DNA of 14,430 nucleotides from Candidatus Latescibacterota bacterium (lineage in GTDB: Bacteria > Krumholzibacteriota > Krumholzibacteriia > WVZY01 > JAKEHA01), in NCBI GenBank assembly GCA_022615275.1, contig JAKEHA010000083.1, forward strand, positions 1 to 14,430, given 5' to 3'. Positions 1 to 6,021 of this stretch are shown here, in pieces. The notes beneath the pieces are model-generated. The model saw only the letters and a list, made by a program, of their open reading frames with translations. It ran no database searches and had not been told where the DNA came from. Made by a program: the position numbers and the translations under genes. Numbering within the stretch: the first letter of the stretch is position 1; every line of letters starts with the position of its first letter.

Positions 1-26
1 ATCCTCCCGTTGGTTGTCGTGGGATG
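1..26 (-). promoter_or_regulatory. Intergenic tail with Shine-Dalgarno for a gene beyond the left edge
   Basis: Read on the minus strand, the 26 bases after the phosphodiesterase stop codon end in GGGAGGAT (complement of plus-strand positions 1-8). This is a strong Shine-Dalgarno sequence. No start codon follows within the window, so the next gene of the leftward operon should begin just outside it. The short gap and lack of a terminator hairpin suggest co-transcription with the phosphodiesterase gene. An APS kinase or sulfotransferase would fit the context, but that is a guess. Confidence 0.55.
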
Positions 27-1406
27 CTACAACGTCTTCCCGATCATATCGGCCGGCGCCGGGATCGAATAGAAATCGAGGATCGAGGGCGCCACGTCGT
101 AGATCGATACGCGTTCGGTCGGACCGGCGGGTTGCTTGCCTCGATTGTGCCATATGAAGATCCCCTCGGGCGCGTGGTTGGCGTCGTCGGGTCCGGTATC
201 GTTCTCGAACAGGTGCACGCTCCCGTTGCCGACTGTGCCCGCGCTGCGCCAATCGAGATTACCCAGGTACACGATCATGTCGGGGGGAATTCCGCGACAC
301 TCGCGATACACGTCCTCGGGGAAGAACACGCGCGTGCCGATCGGGTTCCCGTCGGCGTCGCCGAGCGCTTCCAGCTTGTCCTTGAGCTCGCGGCGGACGC
401 GGTCCACGTCGCCCGCGGCGATGCGTCCGTCGGGCTCGCGCCCTTCGATATTGAGAAACACGCGGGCGTAATAGCCCCCGTCGCCCCAGGCCGTGGTCGC
501 TTTCCAGTCGATCATGTCCGCCGTCAATCGCGTGGGCGAGGCCGGATAGGTCTTGAGCACCAGGTATCCTTCGCGCATCAGGAACTCGTTGATGGCGATC
601 GCACCCACCATGCGCTTGGCCCCGTGGTCGGAGACCACGATGACGGACGTATCGGACGGCAGGGCATCGACCGTGCGACCGATCTCGGTGTCCATGGCAA
701 CGTAGTATCGGCGTACCACGTCTTCGAACTCGTTGCCGCGCTGGTACAGGCGATGCCCGGGATCGATGAAGCGCCAGAAGGCGTGGTGGATACGATCCGG
801 CCCCATCTCCACCATCATCGCGAAGTCCCAGTCGTCTTCTTTGAGAAGGGCGCGAAAGGCCCGGAAGCGCCGCTCGGTCATGACCTCGATCTGGGCCAGC
901 GTCTCGCGCCGGCGCTCGTTGCGGAAGTCCTTCACGTCGATCATGTACTCGCCGCCCGCGAGCGTATACAGGCGCGTTTGCAGCTCCGGCGGGTAGGTGA
1001 AGGTCGCGTTGCGGTCCGGCGTCAAGAAGCAACCCACCATGGCGCCGTTGAGCGGCTTGGGTGGGTAGGTGAGCGGAACTCCGACCACCAGCGAGCGCCG
1101 TCGGTTCTTGGAAAGAATATTCCAAACAGTTTTCGAAGAGATATGCGTTGCATTGACGGTAAACATGTCGTCATAGGCGTGCGACTTGCGGTTGCGAAAA
1201 CCGTATACGCCCAAGGTACCCGGGTCGTGCGAGGTCATCATCGACATCCAGGCCGGCACCGTGATGGGCGGGATGGTCGACTGCAGGCGGCCGAAGAGCC
1301 CGTCCGCCATCAAGCGGCGCACGTTGGGAAGATCGGAGAGCCAGGGCCCGAACAGCAGCTCGGGTGTCACGCAATCCAGACCGATGACGACCAGGCGGCG
1401 GTTCAT
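27..1406 (-). CDS. Alkaline phosphatase superfamily phosphodiesterase / nucleotide pyrophosphatase-like protein
   Basis: A 459-aa protein of the type I phosphodiesterase/nucleotide pyrophosphatase branch of the alkaline phosphatase superfamily. The usual two-metal site can be read off: D11 in VVIGLDC, probable nucleophile T49 in ITVPAW, D204 and H208 in GPDRIHH, D260-H261 in VVSDHG, and H411 in NHAPEG. A Thr nucleophile, rather than the Cys/Ser-x-Pro-x-Arg sulfatase signature, favours phosphodiester or phosphoanhydride hydrolysis over sulfate-ester cleavage. There is no signal peptide at the chosen start, so it is likely cytoplasmic. The ATG at 1406 overlaps the sat stop as ATGA. The frame stays open 61 codons further upstream, but that part lies inside sat and is a shadow. 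The true substrate is unknown; pairing with ATP sulfurylase suggests a nucleotide such as APS/PAPS or its product, or a sulfated or phosphorylated glycan or lipid intermediate (inference). Confidence 0.88.
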   Translation of the reverse strand: MNRRLVVIGLDCVTPELLFGPWLSDLPNVRRLMADGLFGRLQSTIPPITVPAWMSMMTSHDPGTLGVYGFRNRKSHAYDDMFTVNATHISSKTVWNILSKNRRRSLVVGVPLTYPPKPLNGAMVGCFLTPDRNATFTYPPELQTRLYTLAGGEYMIDVKDFRNERRRETLAQIEVMTERRFRAFRALLKEDDWDFAMMVEMGPDRIHHAFWRFIDPGHRLYQRGNEFEDVVRRYYVAMDTEIGRTVDALPSDTSVIVVSDHGAKRMVGAIAINEFLMREGYLVLKTYPASPTRLTADMIDWKATTAWGDGGYYARVFLNIEGREPDGRIAAGDVDRVRRELKDKLEALGDADGNPIGTRVFFPEDVYRECRGIPPDMIVYLGNLDWRSAGTVGNGSVHLFENDTGPDDANHAPEGIFIWHNRGKQPAGPTERVSIYDVAPSILDFYSIPAPADMIGKTL

Positions 1407-2563
1407 GCCGTGCGTTGCCCCGCGTAGTGACGCTCGAGGATGGCCGACACCTCGCGCCGCGTGAACTCCTCCGGGAGCGGCGTGCCGCTCGCCAAGAGCT
1501 CGCGCACCCGGGTGCCGCTCAAGGCCACGCGTTCGGCGGCGCCGTGCGGGCAGGTCTTCTCCGACGCCATCCCCCCGCAGCGCTTGCAATAGAACGAATG
1601 CTCGAAGAACACGGGCGTGATGCCGATCTCGTCGGCGCCGAACTGGGAGAAGATGCGCTGGGCGTCATAGGTGCCGTAGTAGTTGCCAACGCCCGCGTGA
1701 TCGCGCCCCACGATGAAGTGGCTGCACCCGTAGTTCTTGCGCAAGAGCGCGTGCAGGATGGCTTCGCGCGGGCCCGCGTAGCGCATGGCGTACGGGAACA
1801 CGGACAGCGAGACGTGGCTGGCGGGAAAGTAGTTCTCCGTCAGCGCGAGGTAGCACTCCATGCGCGCCGCGGCCGGCACGTCGTCGGACTTGGTTTCTCC
1901 CATGGCGGGGTGGATCAAGAAGCCGTCGACCGTTTCGAGCGCGCACTTGATGAGGTACTCGTGAGCGCGGTGGATGGGATTGCGGGTCTGGAACGCGCAC
2001 ACGCGCTCCCACTTCTTGTCCGCGAAGAGGGCGCGCGTTTCGCTCGGGTCGCGCTCGTGGGACTCGAACGGCCCCGCCTTCGAGCGCTCGATCAACCAGA
2101 CTTTGCCGCCGAGATAGACCTCGCCCGTCGATTGCAGGTATTGCACGCCCGGGTGCTTCGCGTCGTCGGTGCCCAAGGAGAGACGCGCTTCGCGCGTCTT
2201 GTCCGGGGTGTAGATCTCTTCGACATCGATCACGCCGCGTATCTCGCCTTCGGGCGAGCGGAGTGACGCCGAGAAGGGGGTGCGTCGACCACCGAGCGCC
2301 GCGCGCGACACACTCAACGTCACGGGCAAGGACCACGGCAGCCCGCCGGGCAAACGCATGTGGTCGAGGACCGACTCGTACTGGTCGCGGTGCATGAACC
2401 CTTCCAGCGGACTCATGGCACCGATGGCGATCAGCAACAGGTCCGAGGCCTCGCGCGCGTTCAGTTCGAATACGGGCAGCGAGGCCGCTTTCGCGCGCTG
2501 ATTCGCGCGCTCCGATGCGGGCACGATGCGCGAGACGAGCGTCCCGCCGTGCGGCGTTATCAT
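1403..2563 (-). CDS. sat: Sulfate adenylyltransferase (ATP sulfurylase)
   Basis: Makes adenosine 5'-phosphosulfate (APS) and pyrophosphate from ATP and sulfate. The 386-aa length fits the single-chain Sat family without a fused APS kinase. An N-terminal PUA-like domain (about residues 1-170) precedes the catalytic domain. The catalytic domain carries QTRNPIHRAH at 192-201 (the QxRNPxHxxH nucleotide-binding motif), VGRDHAG at 285-291 and SGTRVREL near 349-356. Residues C326, C329, C338 and H340 form the zinc knuckle seen in many bacterial and archaeal Sat proteins. The ATG at 2563 has a strong Shine-Dalgarno, AAGGAGGA (complement of 2571-2578), with ideal spacing. It lies 27 nt behind the ribbon-helix-helix gene and overlaps the next gene by 4 nt. 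No aprAB, cysH or cysC is present in the window, so assimilation, dissimilation or sulfation (PAPS supply) cannot be told apart. Confidence 0.96.
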   Translation of the reverse strand: MITPHGGTLVSRIVPASERANQRAKAASLPVFELNAREASDLLLIAIGAMSPLEGFMHRDQYESVLDHMRLPGGLPWSLPVTLSVSRAALGGRRTPFSASLRSPEGEIRGVIDVEEIYTPDKTREARLSLGTDDAKHPGVQYLQSTGEVYLGGKVWLIERSKAGPFESHERDPSETRALFADKKWERVCAFQTRNPIHRAHEYLIKCALETVDGFLIHPAMGETKSDDVPAAARMECYLALTENYFPASHVSLSVFPYAMRYAGPREAILHALLRKNYGCSHFIVGRDHAGVGNYYGTYDAQRIFSQFGADEIGITPVFFEHSFYCKRCGGMASEKTCPHGAAERVALSGTRVRELLASGTPLPEEFTRREVSAILERHYAGQRTA

Positions 2564-2590
2564 GAATCGGTCCTCCTTCGAGGGACGGGG

Positions 2591-2806
2591 TCAGTCGAGG
2601 TATCCGAGTCGACGCAACTTCTGCTTGACGGCGGCTAGCTCGTCGGGCGTCAGTCGGTCGTTCTCATGGTTCCCGCGCTCGCTCAACACGTCGCGCAACA
2701 CGTAGACGATGAAGTCGGTGGGGGAGTTGAAGCCCGACTCGTCGATCAGTTGCTGTACCTTGTTGTAGAGCGGACGGGGTATCTTGATGGTCACCTTGTC
2801 GTTCAT
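2591..2806 (-). CDS. Small ribbon-helix-helix (CopG-like) protein, first gene of the sat operon
   Basis: A 71-aa protein. Residues 4-10 (KVTIKIP) form the predicted DNA-contacting beta strand. Helix 1 is around 12-24 (LYNKVQQLIDESG) and helix 2 around 28-43 (PTDFIVYVLRDVLSER), the CopG/Arc/MetJ layout. The C-terminal tail (about residues 49-71) is a separate charged helix ending in KLRRLGYLD. Tails of the L-x-x-LGYL type recur on sulfatase/phosphatase-superfamily proteins, as I recall, but the role is unknown. It is the first gene after a sigma70-like promoter, with GAGGAG about 10 nt before the ATG, and is followed by sat after 27 nt. It may autoregulate the operon by binding near its own promoter. 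No toxin gene is adjacent, so an antitoxin role is not supported. Confidence 0.8.
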   Translation of the reverse strand: MNDKVTIKIPRPLYNKVQQLIDESGFNSPTDFIVYVLRDVLSERGNHENDRLTPDELAAVKQKLRRLGYLD

Positions 2807-2840
2807 AGATTGTAGGCTCCTCGAGCACTAAGATTGGAGT

Positions 2841-2870
2841 ATTATAAGGGTGTTGGTAGGACGGAATCAA
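2841..2870 (-). promoter_or_regulatory. Sigma70-type promoter of the RHH-sat-phosphodiesterase operon
   Basis: On the minus strand, TTGATT (complement of 2865-2870) is followed by 18 nt and then a perfect TATAAT (complement of 2841-2846). Transcription should start near 2834, giving a leader of about 28 nt before the ribbon-helix-helix ATG at 2806. The -10 is a full consensus match in an otherwise GC-rich region and points to the only gene cluster on this strand. Confidence 0.7.
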
Positions 2871-2896
2871 GCCCCGTCCCGCCGCGCCCCTCACCC

Positions 2897-3892
2897 ATGA
2901 ACGGCCGATCGTCGGTAAAGCGCTTCCTCCCCTGGATCATGCCTTTGTTCGGGCTGGCGGTGTTCGTGGCCGTGGTCCAGAAGGCCGGTCCCGCCCGCAT
3001 CGCCGCAGTGCTGGCCGATGCGAATACGGCGCAACTCGTGTGGGCGCCGGTGCTGGTTGGCGCCATCGCCCTCGCGAGGGGCCTGCGCTGGCGCTACGTC
3101 GCCCACTCCGTCGGCATTCCGTGCGGGCTGTTCCGGGCGACCCAAGTCTGGATGATCGCATTCTTCGCGTCGTCGGTAACACCCGCCAAAGCGGGCGACG
3201 CGGTGCGCGCCGTTTACCTTCGCAACGACTCCGGCCGCCCCCTCGGAGAGTGCTTCCTCACCGTCTTCGTCGACCGCTTGTGGGACCTCGGCTTCGTGCT
3301 CTTGGCGGGTCTCGTGAGTGCGCTCGTCTTCTCACACCGGTACATCGCGATCCCGTCCGCGTCGCTCTTCATCGTGGGCGTGGTCGCGATCGCGGCGGTG
3401 GCAGCCATGATGACGCGTCGGGGGGTCATGCGGGCATTGCTGAAGCCCGCGTTCGTGCTGCTGACACCGGAGCGTCACCGCGAGGCGCTGAGCGCCAGCT
3501 TCCACACCTTCTACAACGCGCTTCGCAACTACGGTGAGAGCAAACGCCGCGCCCTCGTGATGGCGATGCTGACACTGGCCGGCTGGGCGCTCATTTTCGC
3601 GCTTGCGATCTACGTTGCGCGCCTGCTGTCGATCCCGGTCGATCCCGCCTTCGTCGTGCTGATCATGCCCATCGTGACGCTGGTCGAATTGATCCCGTTC
3701 ACCATCTCCGGCCTGGGGACGCGCGATGCCACCGTGGTCTACTTCTTCTCGGTGGTCGGTATCGGGAGCGCGGAGGCGGTTGGCTTCTCGATCGCCTACG
3801 TGCTGATCGGAACCTACTTGACCGCGCTCATCGGCCTGGCGCTGTGGGTGCGTCACCCGATTCGCTGGCGCGCGGTGCAGGACGCGCCATGA
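2897..3892 (+). CDS. Lysylphosphatidylglycerol synthase-like / UPF0104 integral membrane protein
   Basis: A 331-aa polytopic inner-membrane protein of the UPF0104/AglD/MprF-N-terminal type family (flippase-like). Hydrophobic segments lie near residues 11-28, 47-61, 127-147, 154-173, 218-241, 250-270 and 297-317. Family landmarks include SSVTPAKAGDAVRAVYL (92-108), VDRLWDLG (125-132) and IPFTISGLGTRDA (266-278), equivalent to the conserved P-x-x-x-x-G-x-G-x-R-E/D loop. Members without the MprF synthase domain are thought to move lipids or lipid-linked sugars across the membrane. No substrate can be assigned here. The ATG at 2897 begins the natural N-terminus, but no Shine-Dalgarno precedes it; a TTG at 2834 in the same frame is less likely because the extension is non-hydrophobic and proline-rich. 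It is divergent from the sat operon, and its stop overlaps the next start (ATGA). Confidence 0.85.
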   Translation: MNGRSSVKRFLPWIMPLFGLAVFVAVVQKAGPARIAAVLADANTAQLVWAPVLVGAIALARGLRWRYVAHSVGIPCGLFRATQVWMIAFFASSVTPAKAGDAVRAVYLRNDSGRPLGECFLTVFVDRLWDLGFVLLAGLVSALVFSHRYIAIPSASLFIVGVVAIAAVAAMMTRRGVMRALLKPAFVLLTPERHREALSASFHTFYNALRNYGESKRRALVMAMLTLAGWALIFALAIYVARLLSIPVDPAFVVLIMPIVTLVELIPFTISGLGTRDATVVYFFSVVGIGSAEAVGFSIAYVLIGTYLTALIGLALWVRHPIRWRAVQDAP

Positions 3893-5289
3893 CCCTCCCC
3901 GCGTGGCAGGGCGACATCCTGGCCACCGGCGAGCTGTACCGCGTGGGGGGCGCGGTCCGCGACCGCCTGCTCGACATCGAAGTCGCCGACAGCGATTTTC
4001 TCGTGCGCGGGATTTCCGCGGGCGCTCTCGAGGAGCTCCTCACGCGACACGGCGCCTGGTCGCGGGTGGGCAAGGCGTTCGGCGTCTACAAGTTCACGCC
4101 GCGCGGCGGCGCGACCGTCGACATCGTGTTTCCGCGCACGGAAACGTCGGTGGGCGTGGGACACCGGGACTTCGAGGTTCGCTTCGACGAGACGCTTCCC
4201 GTCGAAGCCGACCTCGCGCGCCGCGACTTCACCATCAACGCTATCGCCGAGCGAATCCCCGACGGGCGCGTGATCGATCCCTTCCACGGGCGCCAGGATC
4301 TCGAAGCCCGCGCGCTGCGCATGATCTTCCCGCGCGCGTTCGACGAGGACCCCTTGCGGATTCTGCGCGGGGCGCGTTTCGCGGCGCGCTTCGAGCTCCG
4401 CCTCGACGGACCGACGCGGGCGGCCATGACCGCGGCGGCCGGGCTACTCTCGACGGTCAGCCCCGAGCGCGTCCAGGACGAAGTGTCCAAGATGCTCATC
4501 CAGTGCCAACGGCCCAGCCGCGCATTGGATGCGCTGCACCAGACCGGCTCACTAGTGACGTGGTTTCCCGAGCTCGAGCGCTGTGCCGGCGTGGTACAAA
4601 ACGAGTATCATCCCGACGACGTGTACTGGCACACGCTCAAGACGTGTGACTGCGCACCTCGCGAGCGTCTGGTGGTGCGCTGGGCGGCGCTTCTCCACGA
4701 CTTGGGCAAGGTGGACACGCGCCTCGTGGTGACCGAGAACGGCGAGGCGCGCGTGGTGTTCTATGGACACGAGGTCGTCGGCGCCGAGCTGGCCGAGAGA
4801 GTGTTGACGCGCCTACGCTATTCGAACGAGGTCGTGAGCTCGTGCCGCCATCTCGTGCGCGAGCACATGTACCACTACGAGGCGTCGTGGAAGGCCGCCA
4901 CCGTGCGTCGCTTCATGCGTCGGATCGGCGACGACGCCATCGACGACCTCCTGGCGCTGCGCGAAGCCGACTGCCGCTCGCGCGACCTCGCGGGCGAGAT
5001 CGCGGACCTGGAAGAGCTGCGTGCCCGCATCGACCACGAGCGGCGCGCCCGCGCGACCCTGACGGTTCGCGACCTCGCCGTGGACGGGAACGACGTCGTC
5101 CGCGAAACGGGCAAGAGACCGGGGCCCGAGGTCGGATCGGTGCTGCAGCAGCTCTTGGAGAAAGTGACGGACGATCCGGCAGAGAACACGCGTGAGCGCT
5201 TACTCGAAATCCTGCGAGCCATGACGGACGTCAAAGCGGGTGAGAAGGGCAAACCGGGTGGGAAAGAGAAAAGCAGAAAGCCCGCGTAA
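3889..5289 (+). CDS. cca: tRNA nucleotidyltransferase (CCA-adding type, class II) with HD domain
   Basis: A 466-aa class II nucleotidyltransferase that adds or repairs the 3' CCA of tRNA; A-adding or poly(A) polymerase specificity cannot be excluded. The N-terminal head has YRVGGAVRD (17-25), catalytic carboxylates D34 and D36 in VADSDFLV, and D78 in TVDIVFPRTET. RRDFTINAIA lies at 111-120 and DEDPLRILRGARFAARF at 152-168. An HD domain follows with H248, H270-D271 (LLHDLGKVD) and H294 (YGHEVVGAE). The C-terminal LAVDGNDVV and GPEVGSVLQQLLEKV segments are typical of the long bacterial form. It ends in a Lys/Gly-rich tail of about 20 residues. The ATG at 3889 overlaps the preceding membrane-protein stop (ATGA), which fixes the start and implies translational coupling; a longer in-frame start at 3844 lies inside that gene. 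The only tRNA gene here already encodes CCA, so repair is a likely role. Confidence 0.93.
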   Translation: MTLPAWQGDILATGELYRVGGAVRDRLLDIEVADSDFLVRGISAGALEELLTRHGAWSRVGKAFGVYKFTPRGGATVDIVFPRTETSVGVGHRDFEVRFDETLPVEADLARRDFTINAIAERIPDGRVIDPFHGRQDLEARALRMIFPRAFDEDPLRILRGARFAARFELRLDGPTRAAMTAAAGLLSTVSPERVQDEVSKMLIQCQRPSRALDALHQTGSLVTWFPELERCAGVVQNEYHPDDVYWHTLKTCDCAPRERLVVRWAALLHDLGKVDTRLVVTENGEARVVFYGHEVVGAELAERVLTRLRYSNEVVSSCRHLVREHMYHYEASWKAATVRRFMRRIGDDAIDDLLALREADCRSRDLAGEIADLEELRARIDHERRARATLTVRDLAVDGNDVVRETGKRPGPEVGSVLQQLLEKVTDDPAENTRERLLEILRAMTDVKAGEKGKPGGKEKSRKPA

Positions 5290-5465
5290 GGGGTGTCAGG
5301 GGTCCTTTTTGGCAGGTGCTAGAGGACATATCCTCCAACCAACAAAAAGGTCGAGTAGGTACTGGGGCAAGAACGTCCCTACGCTGGGCTTTCTGCGATT
5401 CTGAATTTAGTCGCGCTTCTGAACCTTGTCAACCGTTTTGTTTCTTTAAGGTTAATCTTCATTCG
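5290..5465 (+). other. AT-rich intergenic stretch, possible repeat remnant
   Basis: This 176-nt gap is much less GC-rich than its surroundings (about 38% GC by hand count over 5401-5460). It begins with GTGTCAGGGGTCCTTTTT (5293-5310), which resembles repeat sequences associated with IS200/RAYT-type transposases in other genomes, but only one copy is present here. A GAGGA-CATA-TCCTC mini-hairpin follows (5322-5335). TTGTCA at 5426 with GTTAAT at 5451 is a weak promoter candidate (19-nt spacer) for the next small gene. Confidence 0.35.
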
Positions 5466-5813
5466 ATGGGCCGCCGGATACGCACACGAATCGACGATAG
5501 GCGCTTCGTTGAGATCCTGAACGAGGTCTGGGACGCGTCCGGCCTGGACTGGGACCGAGCCCCGGCCCCCTCCGACGCGGCCGGCGTGGCCGCCTGGACC
5601 GCTTTTCTCCGCGCAAGCGCGGAGCGAGGGATCGCCATTGGAGATCCGCGATGGGAGCATCTCGAGATTCGACACCTCGATGGCCGCCCCCGGTTCCATC
5701 TTCCCGATGAGGTCACGAGCACCGCCTCGCCCGAGGAGCCGGATTTCGGCGTCGGCCTGGCGCTTCTTATGTCGCTTCTCGGGAATCGACGCCAGGGTGG
5801 GCAGGAGGACTGA
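5466..5813 (+). CDS. Hypothetical protein, 115 aa, no recognised family
   Basis: Not recognised. It is a 115-aa, probably soluble protein starting MGRRIRTRIDDRRFVEIL. A basic N-terminus is followed by an amphipathic, acidic and tryptophan-containing middle (EVWDASGLDWDRAP, AAWTAFLR) and a short hydrophobic segment near the end (about 94-107, FGVGLALLMSLLGN) before a polar tail. No catalytic motif or signal peptide is visible. The start is uncertain: the ATG at 5466 lacks a good Shine-Dalgarno, and the frame is open to a GTG at 5316, but that part is AT-rich, cysteine-rich and not protein-like. Codon choice (more CGA, CTT and GAT) is softer than that of neighbouring genes, which fits a recently acquired or weakly expressed gene. 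It sits between cca and dnaK on the same strand. Confidence 0.5.
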   Translation: MGRRIRTRIDDRRFVEILNEVWDASGLDWDRAPAPSDAAGVAAWTAFLRASAERGIAIGDPRWEHLEIRHLDGRPRFHLPDEVTSTASPEEPDFGVGLALLMSLLGNRRQGGQED

Positions 5814-5893
5814 CAGTCGGACAGTATTTTACGCCAGGCTGTCGCTGTGAGGCGCACCGGTGAGCGGCGCAACGCCTAGCGAAATCCGCATGC

Positions 5894-5914
5894 ACTTGTA
5901 AATAAGCAAGTTAG
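5894..5914. repeat. Inverted repeat upstream of dnaK (possible operator)
   Basis: ACTTG and CAAGT face each other around 8 nt (5894-5911). The first half is also part of the octamer ACTTGTAA, which recurs at 5938-5945 overlapping the candidate -12 element. The spacing and symmetry suggest a protein-binding site, but chance cannot be excluded for such a short repeat. Confidence 0.3.
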
Positions 5915-5928
5915 CCACTCGCTCCCGA

Positions 5929-5943
5929 TGGCACGCGACTTGT
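5929..5943 (+). promoter_or_regulatory. Candidate sigma54 (-24/-12) promoter of dnaK
   Basis: TGGCACG (5929-5935), 4 nt, then TTGT (5940-5943) matches the RpoN consensus TGGCACG-N4-TTGC except for the last base. The GG-to-G(C) distance of 10 nt is exact. Transcription would start near 5955, leaving about 67 nt of leader before the dnaK ATG. No convincing -35/-10 pair, CIRCE element or sigma32 promoter was found in the same gap. The T in place of the highly conserved C at -12 lowers confidence. Confidence 0.45.
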
Positions 5944-6021
5944 AAGACAATTTTCTTAGCCCAGCCCGACCCAATGATCCGGCTGAGCGACTGGATTTCG
6001 AGAAAGGAACCCAAACATACC

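Noticed and set aside
24..1427. 467-codon plus-strand open frame over the phosphodiesterase
   Set aside because: The minus strand shows all seven metal-site residues of the AP superfamily and operon coupling, so the plus frame is a shadow.
2591..2806. Antitoxin of a toxin-antitoxin pair
   Set aside because: The ribbon-helix-helix fold fits, but the downstream gene is sat and no small toxin-like frame is adjacent.
2834..2896. TTG start adding 21 residues to the membrane protein
   Set aside because: The extension is polar and proline-rich, lacks a Shine-Dalgarno, and overlaps the divergent promoter. ATG 2897 starts just before the first membrane helix.
5295..5310. Intrinsic terminator after cca
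   Set aside because: AAGG/CCTT can pair before the five Ts, but the stem is only 4 bp with a 12-nt loop, too weak to call.
5850..5876. Hairpin AGGCG...CGCCT with the palindrome CACCGGTG between the orphan gene and dnaK
   Set aside because: A short stem with a long interior and no U-run; likely chance in GC-rich DNA.
5911..5929. CIRCE element (HrcA site) before dnaK
   Set aside because: TTAGCCACTC resembles the left half TTAGCACTC with one extra base, but the right half GAGTGCTAA is absent at the required 9-nt spacing.
5974..6021. Longer dnaK start at ATG 5974
   Set aside because: It adds 16 residues not found in DnaK proteins; MAKTIGIDLGTTNS at 6022 is the family N-terminus.
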